A program made the position numbers and the translations under genes. A stretch of DNA of 64,000 bases from Primorskyibacter sedentarius (GTDB lineage Bacteria > Pseudomonadota > Alphaproteobacteria > Rhodobacterales > Rhodobacteraceae). The notes below the pieces were generated by a model. The model was not told the origin of the DNA and did not search any database. It was given only the letters and a program-made list of their open reading frames with translations. Shown one piece after another: positions 27,512 through 35,692 of this stretch. The DNA is taken from assembly GCF_004342065.1 (NCBI RefSeq), contig NZ_SLZU01000011.1, forward strand, positions 99,217-163,216, read 5' to 3'. The stretch's first letter is position 1; each line of letters begins with the position of its first letter.

Positions 27512-29041
27512 TTAGACGGTTTCTCCTTTCTCCATCCGATCCAGCCAGGCAGTCGCGTCGGTCAGGATCTCGTCTCGCTGGTCTGCATCTCGCTTGTCCC
27601 AACCCCGGTAAATAACGGACATTCTGGGGTTGTTTTGAAGGCGCTCCCGGTTGCGTTCGATGAAATGCCAGTAGAGCAGGTTGAACGGGCAAGCGCGCTC
27701 GCCTGTCTTGGCCTTGACGTCATAATGGCAGCCCGAACAGTAATCGGACATTTTTGATATGTAGTTGCCCGAGGACACGTAAGGCTTTGACGCGACCAGG
27801 CCGCCATCCGCAAACTGGCTCATCCCGATCGTGTTGGGGGCCTCGACCCATTCGAACGCATCTGCATACACGGACAGATACCATTGATGCACCGCACCCG
27901 GATCAAGCCCGGCCAGCAGCGCAAAATTTCCCGTTATCATCAGCCTTTGAATGTGGTGAGCATAGGCATGGTCCCTGGTCTGGCCCACAACCTCGCCAAG
28001 GCATCGCATATGCGTTCCACCCCCCCAGAAAAGTGCAGGAAGCGGGCGGTCGTGAACCAGCGCATTTCGGGACGTGTAATCCGGGCCTTCGAGGAAATAG
28101 ATGCCCCGGACATATTCGCGCCAGCCGATGATCTGCCTGATGAAACCCTCCACCGCGTTCAGGGGTGCGGCACCTGCGCGAAACGCCTCTTCCGCCCGGC
28201 GGCAGACTTCGATCGGGTTCAGCAGACCGATGTTCAGATAGGGCGAGATGATCGCATGCCAAAGCCAGGGCTCTCCGGCAATCATCGCGTCCTGATAGTC
28301 GCCAAAGCGCGGAAGCCCGCAGGAGATGAAATGATCAAGAACCGCGAGCGCTTGCTTACGGTCCGTTGCGAACCCGAAGGGATGCAGCTCCCCGAAATTT
28401 TCCGCGAAGCGTTTCTCGACAAGGTCGAGCACGTCGGTAACGACGGCGTCGGGTTCAAAAGTCAGCGGCTCCGGTGACCGGGTGTCCTGCGGTGCCGGTT
28501 TGCGGTTCTCGCTGTCATAGTTCCACCTTCCGCCAACCGGCTCGCCTTCCTCCATCAACAGGCCAGTCTTGCGCCGCACCTGCCGGTAGAACCATTCCAT
28601 CCGCAATTCCTTGCGACCCTCCGCCCAGTTGGCAAACTCCTTGGGCGAGGTGACAAACCTGTCATCCGGTAACTGGCGCACCACAAGCGGCAGGTCGTTC
28701 AGGGCATCGATCAGCCTCCACTCGCCAGGTGTCGTGGCGATGATCTCATCGGCATCAAATTCAGATGCGCGGCGAATAAGCTCTCCCGTGATGGAGCCGG
28801 TATTGGCCTCGTCATCGAGTTTGGTATAGGCGACGGTCCAGCCATCATCCTTGAGCGCCGACGCAAATTTGCGCATCGCGGCCAGAACAAGCGCTATCTT
28901 TTTCGGGTGATGCGGGACGTAAGTTGCTTCGTCCATCACCTCGGCCATGACGACCGCGTCCCGGCCCTTCTCGGCCATTCGGATGGACGAGAGGTCATGG
29001 CTCAACTGATCGCCAAGCACCAATACAAGACGCGGCTTCAC
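27512..29041 (-). CDS. FeS-type cryptochrome/photolyase (PhrB / CryPro-like)
   Basis: Flavoprotein of 509 aa, start ATG 29041 (MVKPRLVLVLGDQLSHDLSSI). The N-terminal antenna-binding Rossmann domain begins with the family hallmark LGDQLS. The C-terminal FAD domain has MITGNFALLAGLDPGAVHQWYLSVYADAFEWVE and NTIGMSQFADGG. Cysteines for the [4Fe-4S] cluster are visible: MRCLGEV, then DYCSGCHYD and GERACPFN. Members repair (6-4) photoproducts in single- or double-stranded DNA or act as blue-light sensors. It overlaps the SDR gene by ATGA (29038-29041). Confidence 0.93.
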   Translation of the reverse strand: MKPRLVLVLGDQLSHDLSSIRMAEKGRDAVVMAEVMDEATYVPHHPKKIALVLAAMRKFASALKDDGWTVAYTKLDDEANTGSITGELIRRASEFDADEIIATTPGEWRLIDALNDLPLVVRQLPDDRFVTSPKEFANWAEGRKELRMEWFYRQVRRKTGLLMEEGEPVGGRWNYDSENRKPAPQDTRSPEPLTFEPDAVVTDVLDLVEKRFAENFGELHPFGFATDRKQALAVLDHFISCGLPRFGDYQDAMIAGEPWLWHAIISPYLNIGLLNPIEVCRRAEEAFRAGAAPLNAVEGFIRQIIGWREYVRGIYFLEGPDYTSRNALVHDRPLPALFWGGGTHMRCLGEVVGQTRDHAYAHHIQRLMITGNFALLAGLDPGAVHQWYLSVYADAFEWVEAPNTIGMSQFADGGLVASKPYVSSGNYISKMSDYCSGCHYDVKAKTGERACPFNLLYWHFIERNRERLQNNPRMSVIYRGWDKRDADQRDEILTDATAWLDRMEKGETV

Positions 29042-29703
29042 CATGGAACTGGCTTTCCGGCCCAGTCGAAAAAGCATCCCGTCTGTTCTGGCGTCAACTG
29101 GTCAAGAACCGCGACGAGGTTGGCGGCCGCTTCGTCCGGAGCAACCTTTGGGTGCCCGGGATAGGCATCGGTAAACGATGTGGCCACGGTGCCCGGATGC
29201 AAGGCGACAACGATCGCTTTTTTGCGCTTTCTCGCGATTTCAATCGCCGCCGTGCGCACGATCTGGTTGGCCGCGGCTTTGGCCGCGCGGTAGCTGTACC
29301 ACCCGCCAAGACGGTTATCGCCGATCGACCCCACGCGGGCCGTAAGAACCCCCACCACCGAACGCTCATCTCGCGCGATTAGCCGAGGAATGTGCCGCAA
29401 CACCAGCGCCGGGCCGATGGCATTTGCGGCCATCACCATTGCCATGTTTTCAGCGTCAATCTGGGCGAGTGATTTCTCAGGCTCGGCCCCATCGGGTGCC
29501 AGAATGCCCGTGGCGATCAAGATGGTGTCGAAGGTTCCGCCGATCCTGTTCATGAGGTCATCGACCTTCGCGGGATCGGTCATGTCAAACCCGTCTGCGG
29601 TGCGTGAAAGCCGGGTAACCTCTAGGCCATTTGCTTCGAGCGCCACGCCAAGTGCATGACCAATGCCCCCGGTGGCCCCGATAACAAGAGCGCGGCGCGT
29701 CAT
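29038..29703 (-). CDS. Short-chain dehydrogenase/reductase (C-factor-like)
   Basis: SDR of 221 aa, start ATG 29703 within a 4-bp overlap with the DUF2256 gene. Cofactor loop GATGGIG (residues 8-14), active-site YSYRAAKAAANQ with catalytic Tyr and Lys, and ALHPGTVATSF after it. A companion SDR is commonly found beside FeS photolyases in Rhodobacterales. The substrate is unknown; a link to the antenna chromophore or a pterin is speculation. Confidence 0.9.
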   Translation of the reverse strand: MTRRALVIGATGGIGHALGVALEANGLEVTRLSRTADGFDMTDPAKVDDLMNRIGGTFDTILIATGILAPDGAEPEKSLAQIDAENMAMVMAANAIGPALVLRHIPRLIARDERSVVGVLTARVGSIGDNRLGGWYSYRAAKAAANQIVRTAAIEIARKRKKAIVVALHPGTVATSFTDAYPGHPKVAPDEAAANLVAVLDQLTPEQTGCFFDWAGKPVPW

Positions 29704-29843
29704 GCTCCATTGGCCTTTCGCGACCGTCGACACTTTTCAGAGCAGTATCGCACCTCATCCCAGTTTCTTGACCATTTTCGGCGCCACGAGAATGGCCGTG
29801 TGCATACCGGGCAGGTCTTGCTTGGCAGATCGCTTTTTCGCAC
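29700..29843 (-). CDS. DUF2256 small cysteine-rich protein (47 aa)
   Basis: A gene too short for ordinary length cut-offs, found by translating the minus strand: GTG 29843 to TGA 29700. The product begins MRKSDLPSKTCPVCTRPFSW and continues with a KWSRNWDEVRYCSEKCRR stretch. That is the DUF2256 pattern of two CxxC/CxxxC pairs around a WDEVKYCS-like core, and is probably zinc-binding. AGAGGG lies 8 nt upstream. It overlaps the SDR gene by ATGA, so DUF2256, SDR and photolyase form one coupled operon. Function unknown. Confidence 0.85.
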   Translation of the reverse strand: MRKSDLPSKTCPVCTRPFSWRRKWSRNWDEVRYCSEKCRRSRKANGA

Positions 29844-30082
29844 TGGATGTACCCTCTTTAACCCACATTCCCAAGGCACCGCGCGCCCCGACCAGACCGG
29901 CGCTGTGCTTCACTCCGGTCAGGTAGGTTAGAGAAGTAGTGCCTTTTCTCGCGCGTCAATTGCCGACGCAGTCAAGTGGTCAGGTTGCGGCGGAGGGGAT
30001 CATCCGGAAAGAGGCTTTTATGGCTGGTTGATGCTGGCTCGGTCGAGCCGGACATGCTCCACCCCAACCAAAGATGCGTTGG

Positions 30083-30979
30083 TCAAACGGAACCCGGCGG
30101 AGCATTGAGAAAACGCGCCACATCTTGCGCAGTTGGCATTTCTTCGTCGTGGATGGAACGGCCGACCTTGAGGCACGCGACCGCATTGGCCCACTGCACA
30201 GCGTCCAGTTCGGAGCGTCCCTGCGCCAGAGACAAGGTGAAAGCCCCGTGCCAGGCATCGCCCGCACCAAGCGTGTTCAACGGCTTTGCCTTGAACGTCG
30301 GCACCTCGGTCATCTGGGCGCCGTCATGACACAGGACAGAGGCCGCACCGCGCGTCACCGCGCACCAGCACCCCAGACGGGCCGAAGCCTGCGCCAGACA
30401 ATCGGGTCCGGCAGCACCACAGAAATCTGCCAAACCCTGCTCGGAGAAGACAACATGACTGGCGGCCGAAAGCGCCTTTCGTGCGTTTGCCACCGGCGCT
30501 TCTGCATCAATGACAGCTGGCTTTCCGGCATGCCGGGCGGCTTTGACAATCTCGGCAGCGGCCGCGGGCCAACGTGTATCGACAAGGGCTGCGTCGAATG
30601 GAAAATCCGTTGGCAGCGCAACTGAAGCAGGCGCGAGCCCTGTCTCTCGATGATTGATGATGCTCCGGTCACCGTCTGGCGTGATGATGATCGCGGACCG
30701 CGAAGTCGGCATCTCTGTCATCGTGCTGACCAGAACATCGTCTATCCCGCGATCCCGCATCCGCTGGCGCAGAAACTGCCCGAAAACGTCGTCGCCGACG
30801 GCGCCGCACAGGCTGACCTGCCCACCCAAACCGGCAATCGCCAGCGCTGCGTTCAGACTGCCGCCACCGGGGATCATCCGCGATGTCGAAGCGCGGTTCT
30901 TGGTGCCCTTTGCGGGCATATGGGATACCTCGAACACCAGATCGACCGCGATCAGACCCGCACAGATGATCCTTGGCAT
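30083..30979 (-). CDS. PfkB-family carbohydrate kinase
   Basis: Ribokinase-like sugar kinase of 298 aa. The start is ATG 30979 (MPRIICAGLIAVDLVFEV) with GAAAGG upstream; ATG 31009 is possible. PfkB signature 1 region: MIPGGGSLNAALAIAGLGG. Signature 2: LNTLGAGDAWHGAF, where the first position is Asn instead of the common Asp, while the catalytic Asp of GAGD is kept. The GAGD-xx-HGAF pattern resembles kinases of the YihV (sulfofructose) type or 2-keto-3-deoxy sugar kinases. It diverges from a DapA-family aldolase gene, suggesting a shared keto-sugar-acid pathway (inference). Confidence 0.87.
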   Translation of the reverse strand: MPRIICAGLIAVDLVFEVSHMPAKGTKNRASTSRMIPGGGSLNAALAIAGLGGQVSLCGAVGDDVFGQFLRQRMRDRGIDDVLVSTMTEMPTSRSAIIITPDGDRSIINHRETGLAPASVALPTDFPFDAALVDTRWPAAAAEIVKAARHAGKPAVIDAEAPVANARKALSAASHVVFSEQGLADFCGAAGPDCLAQASARLGCWCAVTRGAASVLCHDGAQMTEVPTFKAKPLNTLGAGDAWHGAFTLSLAQGRSELDAVQWANAVACLKVGRSIHDEEMPTAQDVARFLNAPPGSV

Positions 30980-31026
30980 AGGTGCCCTTTCCCGTTCCAG
31001 CAGCTTCATGGCGCATGACAACACAT

Positions 31027-31067
31027 CTAACATGTTAGCTTGACAGTCAACGTGTACATACTAGGCT
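31027..31067 (+). promoter_or_regulatory. Divergent promoter with 12-bp palindrome, dapA-like side
   Basis: CTAACATGTTAG (31027-31038) is a perfect palindrome just upstream of TTGACA (31040-31045). A possible -10, TAGGCT (31062-31067), follows after 16 nt and lies 37 bp before ATG 31105. The palindrome is between the kinase and aldolase genes and is a plausible operator for the GntR regulator encoded downstream. Confidence 0.5.
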
Positions 31068-31104
31068 ATCCCTAGATTCTTCGGGGTAAAGGCGGACCTG
31101 CATA

Positions 31105-31992
31105 ATGACAGAAACAACAAATCCCCCGTTCGGAATTTCCACGGCATTGCTGACGCCATTCCGGCGCGATGGCGCGATCAACCTTCCGCTGCTTTGCGCC
31201 CATGCGCAGGAAATGCTGCAACGCGGGGTGAAGGGCGTGACGCTGTTTGGCACGACCGGCGAAGGCGCCTCGATCGGATTTGAAGAGCGGCGCGAGGCGA
31301 TCAAGGCCCTCCGCGATGCCGGGATCGAGGCAGAGGTGATCACCCTTGGGCTTTGCGCTTCCGCAGTGGCCGATGTCGCGGCACAGGTGCAGCAGGGCGT
31401 CGCCTTTGGCATCACCCAATTCCTTCTTCTGCCGCCCTTCTATTTCAACGATCTTACCGATGCCGGCCTGTTCCGGTGGCATTCGGACCTGTTTGAAATC
31501 GCTGACCCATCTGCGCGGTTCATCCTGTATCACATCCCGCAGATCACGCAGGTGCCACTGTCTTTTGACCTTATCATGCGTTTGAAGGACGTCTTTCCGG
31601 ACCGGGTGGTGGCCGTGAAAGACAGCGCCGGACAATGGGACAATACCCGCACCCTTCTGGAAAGTGGCAGGGTTCCCGTTCTTGTCGGGGATGAACGCCT
31701 GCTGCACAAAGCCCTGCCGATGGGTGCTGCCGGATCCATCTGTGGTATGGCGAACCTGTTTCCTGCGCGCCTGACAGACCTGTTCCAAACCCACCAGGAA
31801 GACACAGCACTGTCATCGGACGTCGATCTTATCGTCTCGACCCCGGTCATTCCCGCGCTGAAACACGCGATGGTCACATTGACCGGCAACGCGGATTGGG
31901 CGCCTCTTCGGGCCCCTTTGCAACCTTTGTCCGCTGACGCGAAGGCCGCAATCGAAGTGAGGTTTGCCGCGAAGAAAGATGGCGGATCATGA
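31105..31992 (+). CDS. Dihydrodipicolinate synthase-family (DapA-like) lyase/aldolase
   Basis: Class I Schiff-base lyase of 295 aa. Substrate loop LFGTTGEGASIGFEER, catalytic Tyr in FILYHIPQI (about residue 142) and Schiff-base Lys in VVAVKDSAGQ (about 171) are present. It is not the biosynthetic DapA by context: it sits in an operon with a GntR regulator, diverges from a PfkB kinase, and is followed by a TRAP transporter. Likely reactions are cleavage or dehydration of a 2-keto-3-deoxy sugar acid. Its role could extend to the product of the fucose-type island to the right. Confidence 0.88.
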   Translation: MTETTNPPFGISTALLTPFRRDGAINLPLLCAHAQEMLQRGVKGVTLFGTTGEGASIGFEERREAIKALRDAGIEAEVITLGLCASAVADVAAQVQQGVAFGITQFLLLPPFYFNDLTDAGLFRWHSDLFEIADPSARFILYHIPQITQVPLSFDLIMRLKDVFPDRVVAVKDSAGQWDNTRTLLESGRVPVLVGDERLLHKALPMGAAGSICGMANLFPARLTDLFQTHQEDTALSSDVDLIVSTPVIPALKHAMVTLTGNADWAPLRAPLQPLSADAKAAIEVRFAAKKDGGS

Positions 31993-32645
31993 CCCAGAAT
32001 ACTGCCCTGCGCCAACGCGATCACGCCTATTCCAACTTTACCGAGAAACTCCTCGCGCGCGATTTGAAACCCGGACAAATCGTTTCCCAACGCGAGCTGG
32101 TTGACCTGACCGGGATGCCTCTGGGTGCCATCCGCGAGATGATCCCGCGGTTGGAAGCCGACGGGCTTATCAAGACGGTGCCGAAGCGCGGGCTTCAGGT
32201 TCTTTCCATCGACCTTGATCTGGTACGCAACGCTTTCCAGCTGCGCGATATCATCGAAGGCGAGGCGATTTCGGAGTTCTGCAAAACCGCCACCTCGGAA
32301 GAGATCGACCTGCTGGCGCAGCAGCATGCCGACATTCGCGAACAGGCGAAAGCGGGCGTCACACCCGAGGTTCTCAAGGCCGCTCAACGCACCGATTGGG
32401 CGTTTCATGACCGGATCATCGACGCCATGAATAATCCGATCATTTCGGACATCCACCGCGTCAACGCGATCAAGATCCGACTGATCAGGAACAATGACAC
32501 GCGGATGCTGCCCGATCTGGTGGTCCCTGTTCTGGACGAACATCTCGCGATATTCGAAGCGCTGAAAGCGCGCGACTGCGCGGCCGCCGTTCAGGCAATT
32601 CATTCGCATATCGACAGCGCAAAGCGCCGTGCCCTGGGCATCTGA
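31989..32645 (+). CDS. GntR/FadR-family (FCD) transcriptional regulator
   Basis: Regulator of 218 aa overlapping the aldolase gene by ATGA (31989-31992). N-terminal winged helix: KLLARDLKPGQIVSQRELVDLTGMPLGAIREMIPRLEADGLIKTVPKRG. The C-terminal all-helical FCD ligand domain starts near LVRNAFQLRDIIEGEAI and has DWAFHDRIIDAMNNPI. Likely controls the aldolase/kinase and the TRAP genes downstream. Confidence 0.92.
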   Translation: MTQNTALRQRDHAYSNFTEKLLARDLKPGQIVSQRELVDLTGMPLGAIREMIPRLEADGLIKTVPKRGLQVLSIDLDLVRNAFQLRDIIEGEAISEFCKTATSEEIDLLAQQHADIREQAKAGVTPEVLKAAQRTDWAFHDRIIDAMNNPIISDIHRVNAIKIRLIRNNDTRMLPDLVVPVLDEHLAIFEALKARDCAAAVQAIHSHIDSAKRRALGI

Positions 32646-32718
32646 CGACACTCGGGGGGAGGTCTCAACGTACGATCAAGCGGGAAAACACCGCAATCTA
32701 ACTTGGAGGAGGAAACAC

Positions 32719-33711
32719 ATGATTACGAAACTCACAAGGCGCACCCTGATGGCGCTGACGGCGGCGGCCATCGCTGTCCCGGCCTATGCTGCCGATATCA
32801 CGTTGCGGATGTCGACCCCGGCATCGGAAACCGACCAACGCTCCGTCGCTTTGGCAGAGGTCTTCGCGCCCGCCGTTGCCGGTTTTGCAACCTACCAGCC
32901 CCATTACAACGGCTCGCTGATAGCGCAGGGGTCAGAGCTGGAATCCATTGCGTCGGGCGATCTTGAGATGTCGATCACCTCGGCACAGGAGCTGGCACAG
33001 TTTTTCCCCGAATTTTCGATCTTCGCCACCGGTTATGTGCATCAAAGTGCAGCGCATCAGGTCGCCGTGTTCAACGATCCGCTGATGGAACCGTTCAAAC
33101 AAAAAGTCGAGGACGAGCTTGGCGTGAAGCTTCTGGCCGTGATGTATCTGGGTCAGCGTCACGTCAACCTGCGGCAATCCAAGGACGAGCTGACGGTCAT
33201 GACCCCGGAAGATCTGGCTGGGGTGAACCTGCGCATGCCCGGAACCGATGCCTGGCAGTTCCTGGGTTCGGCGCTTGGTGCGAACCCCACCCCAATGGCC
33301 TTCACAGAGGTTTACACGGCGCTTCAGACCGGCTCTGTCGATGGTCAGGACAACCCCTTGCCCACCGTCGTGGATGCCAAGTTCTATGAGGTGACCAAAC
33401 AAATCGCCCTGACTTCGCATCTGGTTGACCTGAACTATGTTGCCTTCTCGAAGAGCGTTTGGGACGGCCTGACAGCCGAACAGCAGGCAACCGTTCAAGC
33501 CGCCGCCGAGGCTGCCGCCGAAAGCGGACGTCAGGCACAGCTGGGCAAGGAAGCAGAGCTGGTCGCGTTCCTGACCGAGCAGGGCCTTGATGTGTACGAA
33601 CCCGACCTCGCGGCCTTCCGCTCGCATGTTCAGGCGCAATATGCAGGCTCTGAACTGGCGGCAAGCTGGCCCGAGGGCGTTCTCGACAAGATCAACGCGC
33701 TCGGCAACTAA
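32719..33711 (+). CDS. dctP: TRAP transporter solute-binding protein
   Basis: Periplasmic carboxylate/sugar-acid-binding protein of 330 aa. The start is ATG 32719 behind GGAGGAGG; the frame upstream overlaps the GntR end. The signal peptide ends at YAA-D (about residue 24). DctP features are ERSVALAEVFA-like opening, NLRMPGTDAW with the conserved substrate-carboxylate arginine, and ALQTGSVDGQDNPLPTV. TRAP systems import organic acids by sodium symport. Association with a DapA-type aldolase suggests a sugar acid. Confidence 0.93.
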   Translation: MITKLTRRTLMALTAAAIAVPAYAADITLRMSTPASETDQRSVALAEVFAPAVAGFATYQPHYNGSLIAQGSELESIASGDLEMSITSAQELAQFFPEFSIFATGYVHQSAAHQVAVFNDPLMEPFKQKVEDELGVKLLAVMYLGQRHVNLRQSKDELTVMTPEDLAGVNLRMPGTDAWQFLGSALGANPTPMAFTEVYTALQTGSVDGQDNPLPTVVDAKFYEVTKQIALTSHLVDLNYVAFSKSVWDGLTAEQQATVQAAAEAAAESGRQAQLGKEAELVAFLTEQGLDVYEPDLAAFRSHVQAQYAGSELAASWPEGVLDKINALGN

Positions 33712-33732
33712 GACGCCGCGCAGCAAACCTGA

Positions 33733-33759
33733 GGAAGGGCGCGTCACATCCGCCCTTCC
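33733..33759 (+). promoter_or_regulatory. Hairpin after dctP
   Basis: Perfect 9-bp stem GGAAGGGCG / CGCCCTTCC with a 9-nt loop, in the 96-bp gap between dctP and dctQ. No T-tract follows. It is probably an mRNA-stabilising or attenuating element that raises SBP levels relative to the membrane subunits. Confidence 0.6.
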
Positions 33760-33807
33760 CTTGCTGATCCACCATCCGACCGAGATGCGCGTGAACGGGG
33801 CTCTCAT

Positions 33808-34371
33808 ATGAAACGAGTACAAGCGGCGTTGCAGCACTTCGCCCAAGCGGTTGCCGCCGCGATGATGGCCGCGATGTTCCTGACATTCATGCTCCAGATC
33901 GTCGTGCGGTATTCGGCCCGGCTTGAATGGCTGGCAGACCGCTTCCCCATCCTCAATCCATCGCTCTACGGCTGGACGCTGGAGTTCTGCCTGCTGCTGT
34001 GGATCTGGCTTGTCTTCTGGGGAAATGCCTTTGTCGTAAGGGACCGCGATCACGTCACCTTTGACATTCTCTTTGTCACGGTGCGCCCTGCCGTCCGGCG
34101 CTGGTTCATCATCATATCCGGCATCTCGATTTGCACAGCACTCGTGGTGTCGATCGAACCGACCTGGGCAAAGTTCTACATTCTGCGGCTCAAGAAAACG
34201 GCGACATTGTCGACCATCTTCGGTGATTGGATCAGAATGCGCGACATCTACTCGATCTACATCTTTTTCCTCGTCGCAGTGGCCCTGCGCTACGCCTGGG
34301 CCGTGTACCGCGCGGTTCGCTTTGGCGTGGAAGAGCCGGTAGAAGCCCCCGCAGGACAACCGACAAAATGA
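33808..34371 (+). CDS. dctQ: TRAP transporter small permease
   Basis: Membrane protein of 187 aa with four predicted helices. The first is around AVAAAMMAAMFLTFMLQIVVRY, ending in the RY typical of DctQ. The central motif is WTLEFCLLLWIWLVFWGNAFVVRDRDHVTFDI, and the last helix follows RMRDIYSIYIFFLVAVAL. It overlaps dctM by ATGA. It stabilises the large permease. Confidence 0.92.
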   Translation: MKRVQAALQHFAQAVAAAMMAAMFLTFMLQIVVRYSARLEWLADRFPILNPSLYGWTLEFCLLLWIWLVFWGNAFVVRDRDHVTFDILFVTVRPAVRRWFIIISGISICTALVVSIEPTWAKFYILRLKKTATLSTIFGDWIRMRDIYSIYIFFLVAVALRYAWAVYRAVRFGVEEPVEAPAGQPTK

Positions 34372-35663
34372 CGACTGAATTCCTGATCTGCATCGTCACG
34401 CTGTTTGTTCTGGCGGGCATCGGAACACCCATCGCCTATGCGATCATCGTTGCGTCGATTTCATATGTCGCGGCGTCCGGGCAAGGAGTCGGCATCATCG
34501 GCAAAGTGCTGTTGGATGGGCTCTATCAAAGCTTCATCCTGCTGGCCGTGCCGCTGTTCATCGTCGCCGCCAATATCATGAACGCAGGCACGATCAGCGA
34601 CCGTCTGCTGGGGTTTTGCGTCGCGCTGGTGGGCCGGTTCAGGGGGGGCTTGGGGCATGTGAACGTCGTGGCCTCCCTGATATTCTCGGGCATGTCGGGA
34701 TCTGCGGTGGCGGACGCGGCGGGCATCGGCAAGATCATCATCTCCATGATGACCAAGAGCGGGCACTACACGCGGGGCTATTCCGCGGCGATCACGGCCG
34801 CATCTGCCACGATCGGACCGATCATCCCGCCATCAATCCCGATGGTGCTCTATGCCTTGGTTTCGAACACCTCTATCGGCTACCTGTTCCTTGGCGGCAT
34901 CATCCCCGGCTTGCTGATGGGGGCGGTCCTGATGGGCATGAACACTGTCTTGTCGCATCGCCGCGGCTTCGCACTCGAAGAGCCTATCCCGCTGTCTGAA
35001 CTGCCCCGCCGCACGGCCAATGCCTTCCCGGCGCTGCTTATGCCCGCCATCCTGCTTTACGGGATTTATGGTGGTGTCACGACCCCGACCGAAGCCGCCG
35101 CCGTCGCAGCATTCTACGCCTTGATGCTGGCCACGTTCTTTTACCGTGCGCTCAGCATCAAAGCGCTTTACGGCATTCTGGTCGAAAGCGCGCGCTCTTC
35201 TGCCGCGGTCGGGTTGGTCATCGGTGGCGCGTTGATCCTGAACTATGTCGTCGCCTCTGAAAACATCCCCAGCCTGCTGGCTGCAAGCCTTCTGGACCTT
35301 GATGTCGGGCCGATGTCCTTCCTTCTGGGCATCATGCTGTTGCTGCTTCTTCTGGGCTGCGTGCTGGATGCGACAACGATCATTCTGGTGATCATCCCGC
35401 TATTCCTGCCAATCTGCCGCGAGCTTGAAATCGACCTTGTCCATTTCGGAGTGATCGCCGTCGTCAATTGCATGATCGGGCTGATCACCCCGCCATATGG
35501 CATCCTTCTGTTTGTGCTCAACGCAGTCACGGGCATTCCATTGGCAGAGATTATCCGCGAAATCTGGCCGTTCCTCATCGCTCTCCTGCTCGCCTTGCTG
35601 AGTTTGGTACTGTTACCCGACTTGGTGCTCTGGCTTCCGAAACTGTTCGGCTACGCGGTTTAG
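34368..35663 (+). CDS. dctM: TRAP transporter large permease
   Basis: Membrane protein of 431 aa, normal for DctM, with start ATG 34368 in the overlap with dctQ. Hallmarks: SGSAVADAAGIGKIIISMM, SAAITAASATIGPIIPPSIPM, GVTTPTEAAAVAAFYAL and GLITPPYGILLFV. The stop at 35661-35663 abuts, with no spacer, the 28-bp remnant end of an IS6 element, so any native terminator downstream has been lost. Confidence 0.94.
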   Translation: MTTEFLICIVTLFVLAGIGTPIAYAIIVASISYVAASGQGVGIIGKVLLDGLYQSFILLAVPLFIVAANIMNAGTISDRLLGFCVALVGRFRGGLGHVNVVASLIFSGMSGSAVADAAGIGKIIISMMTKSGHYTRGYSAAITAASATIGPIIPPSIPMVLYALVSNTSIGYLFLGGIIPGLLMGAVLMGMNTVLSHRRGFALEEPIPLSELPRRTANAFPALLMPAILLYGIYGGVTTPTEAAAVAAFYALMLATFFYRALSIKALYGILVESARSSAAVGLVIGGALILNYVVASENIPSLLAASLLDLDVGPMSFLLGIMLLLLLLGCVLDATTIILVIIPLFLPICRELEIDLVHFGVIAVVNCMIGLITPPYGILLFVLNAVTGIPLAEIIREIWPFLIALLLALLSLVLLPDLVLWLPKLFGYAV

Positions 35664-35692
35664 CGGGGGTGTTGCCACGTAAACTCGGTGTC
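35664..35692 (+). repeat. Remnant left end of a further IS6-family copy
   Basis: This stretch (CGGGGGTGTTG then a CACGTAAACTCGG block) matches 58043-58071, the left end of the second IS6 copy, at all but two positions. It is not part of the adjacent copy, whose own terminal repeat starts at 35693. It implies an earlier plus-orientation insertion, now deleted except for its tip. Confidence 0.75.
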
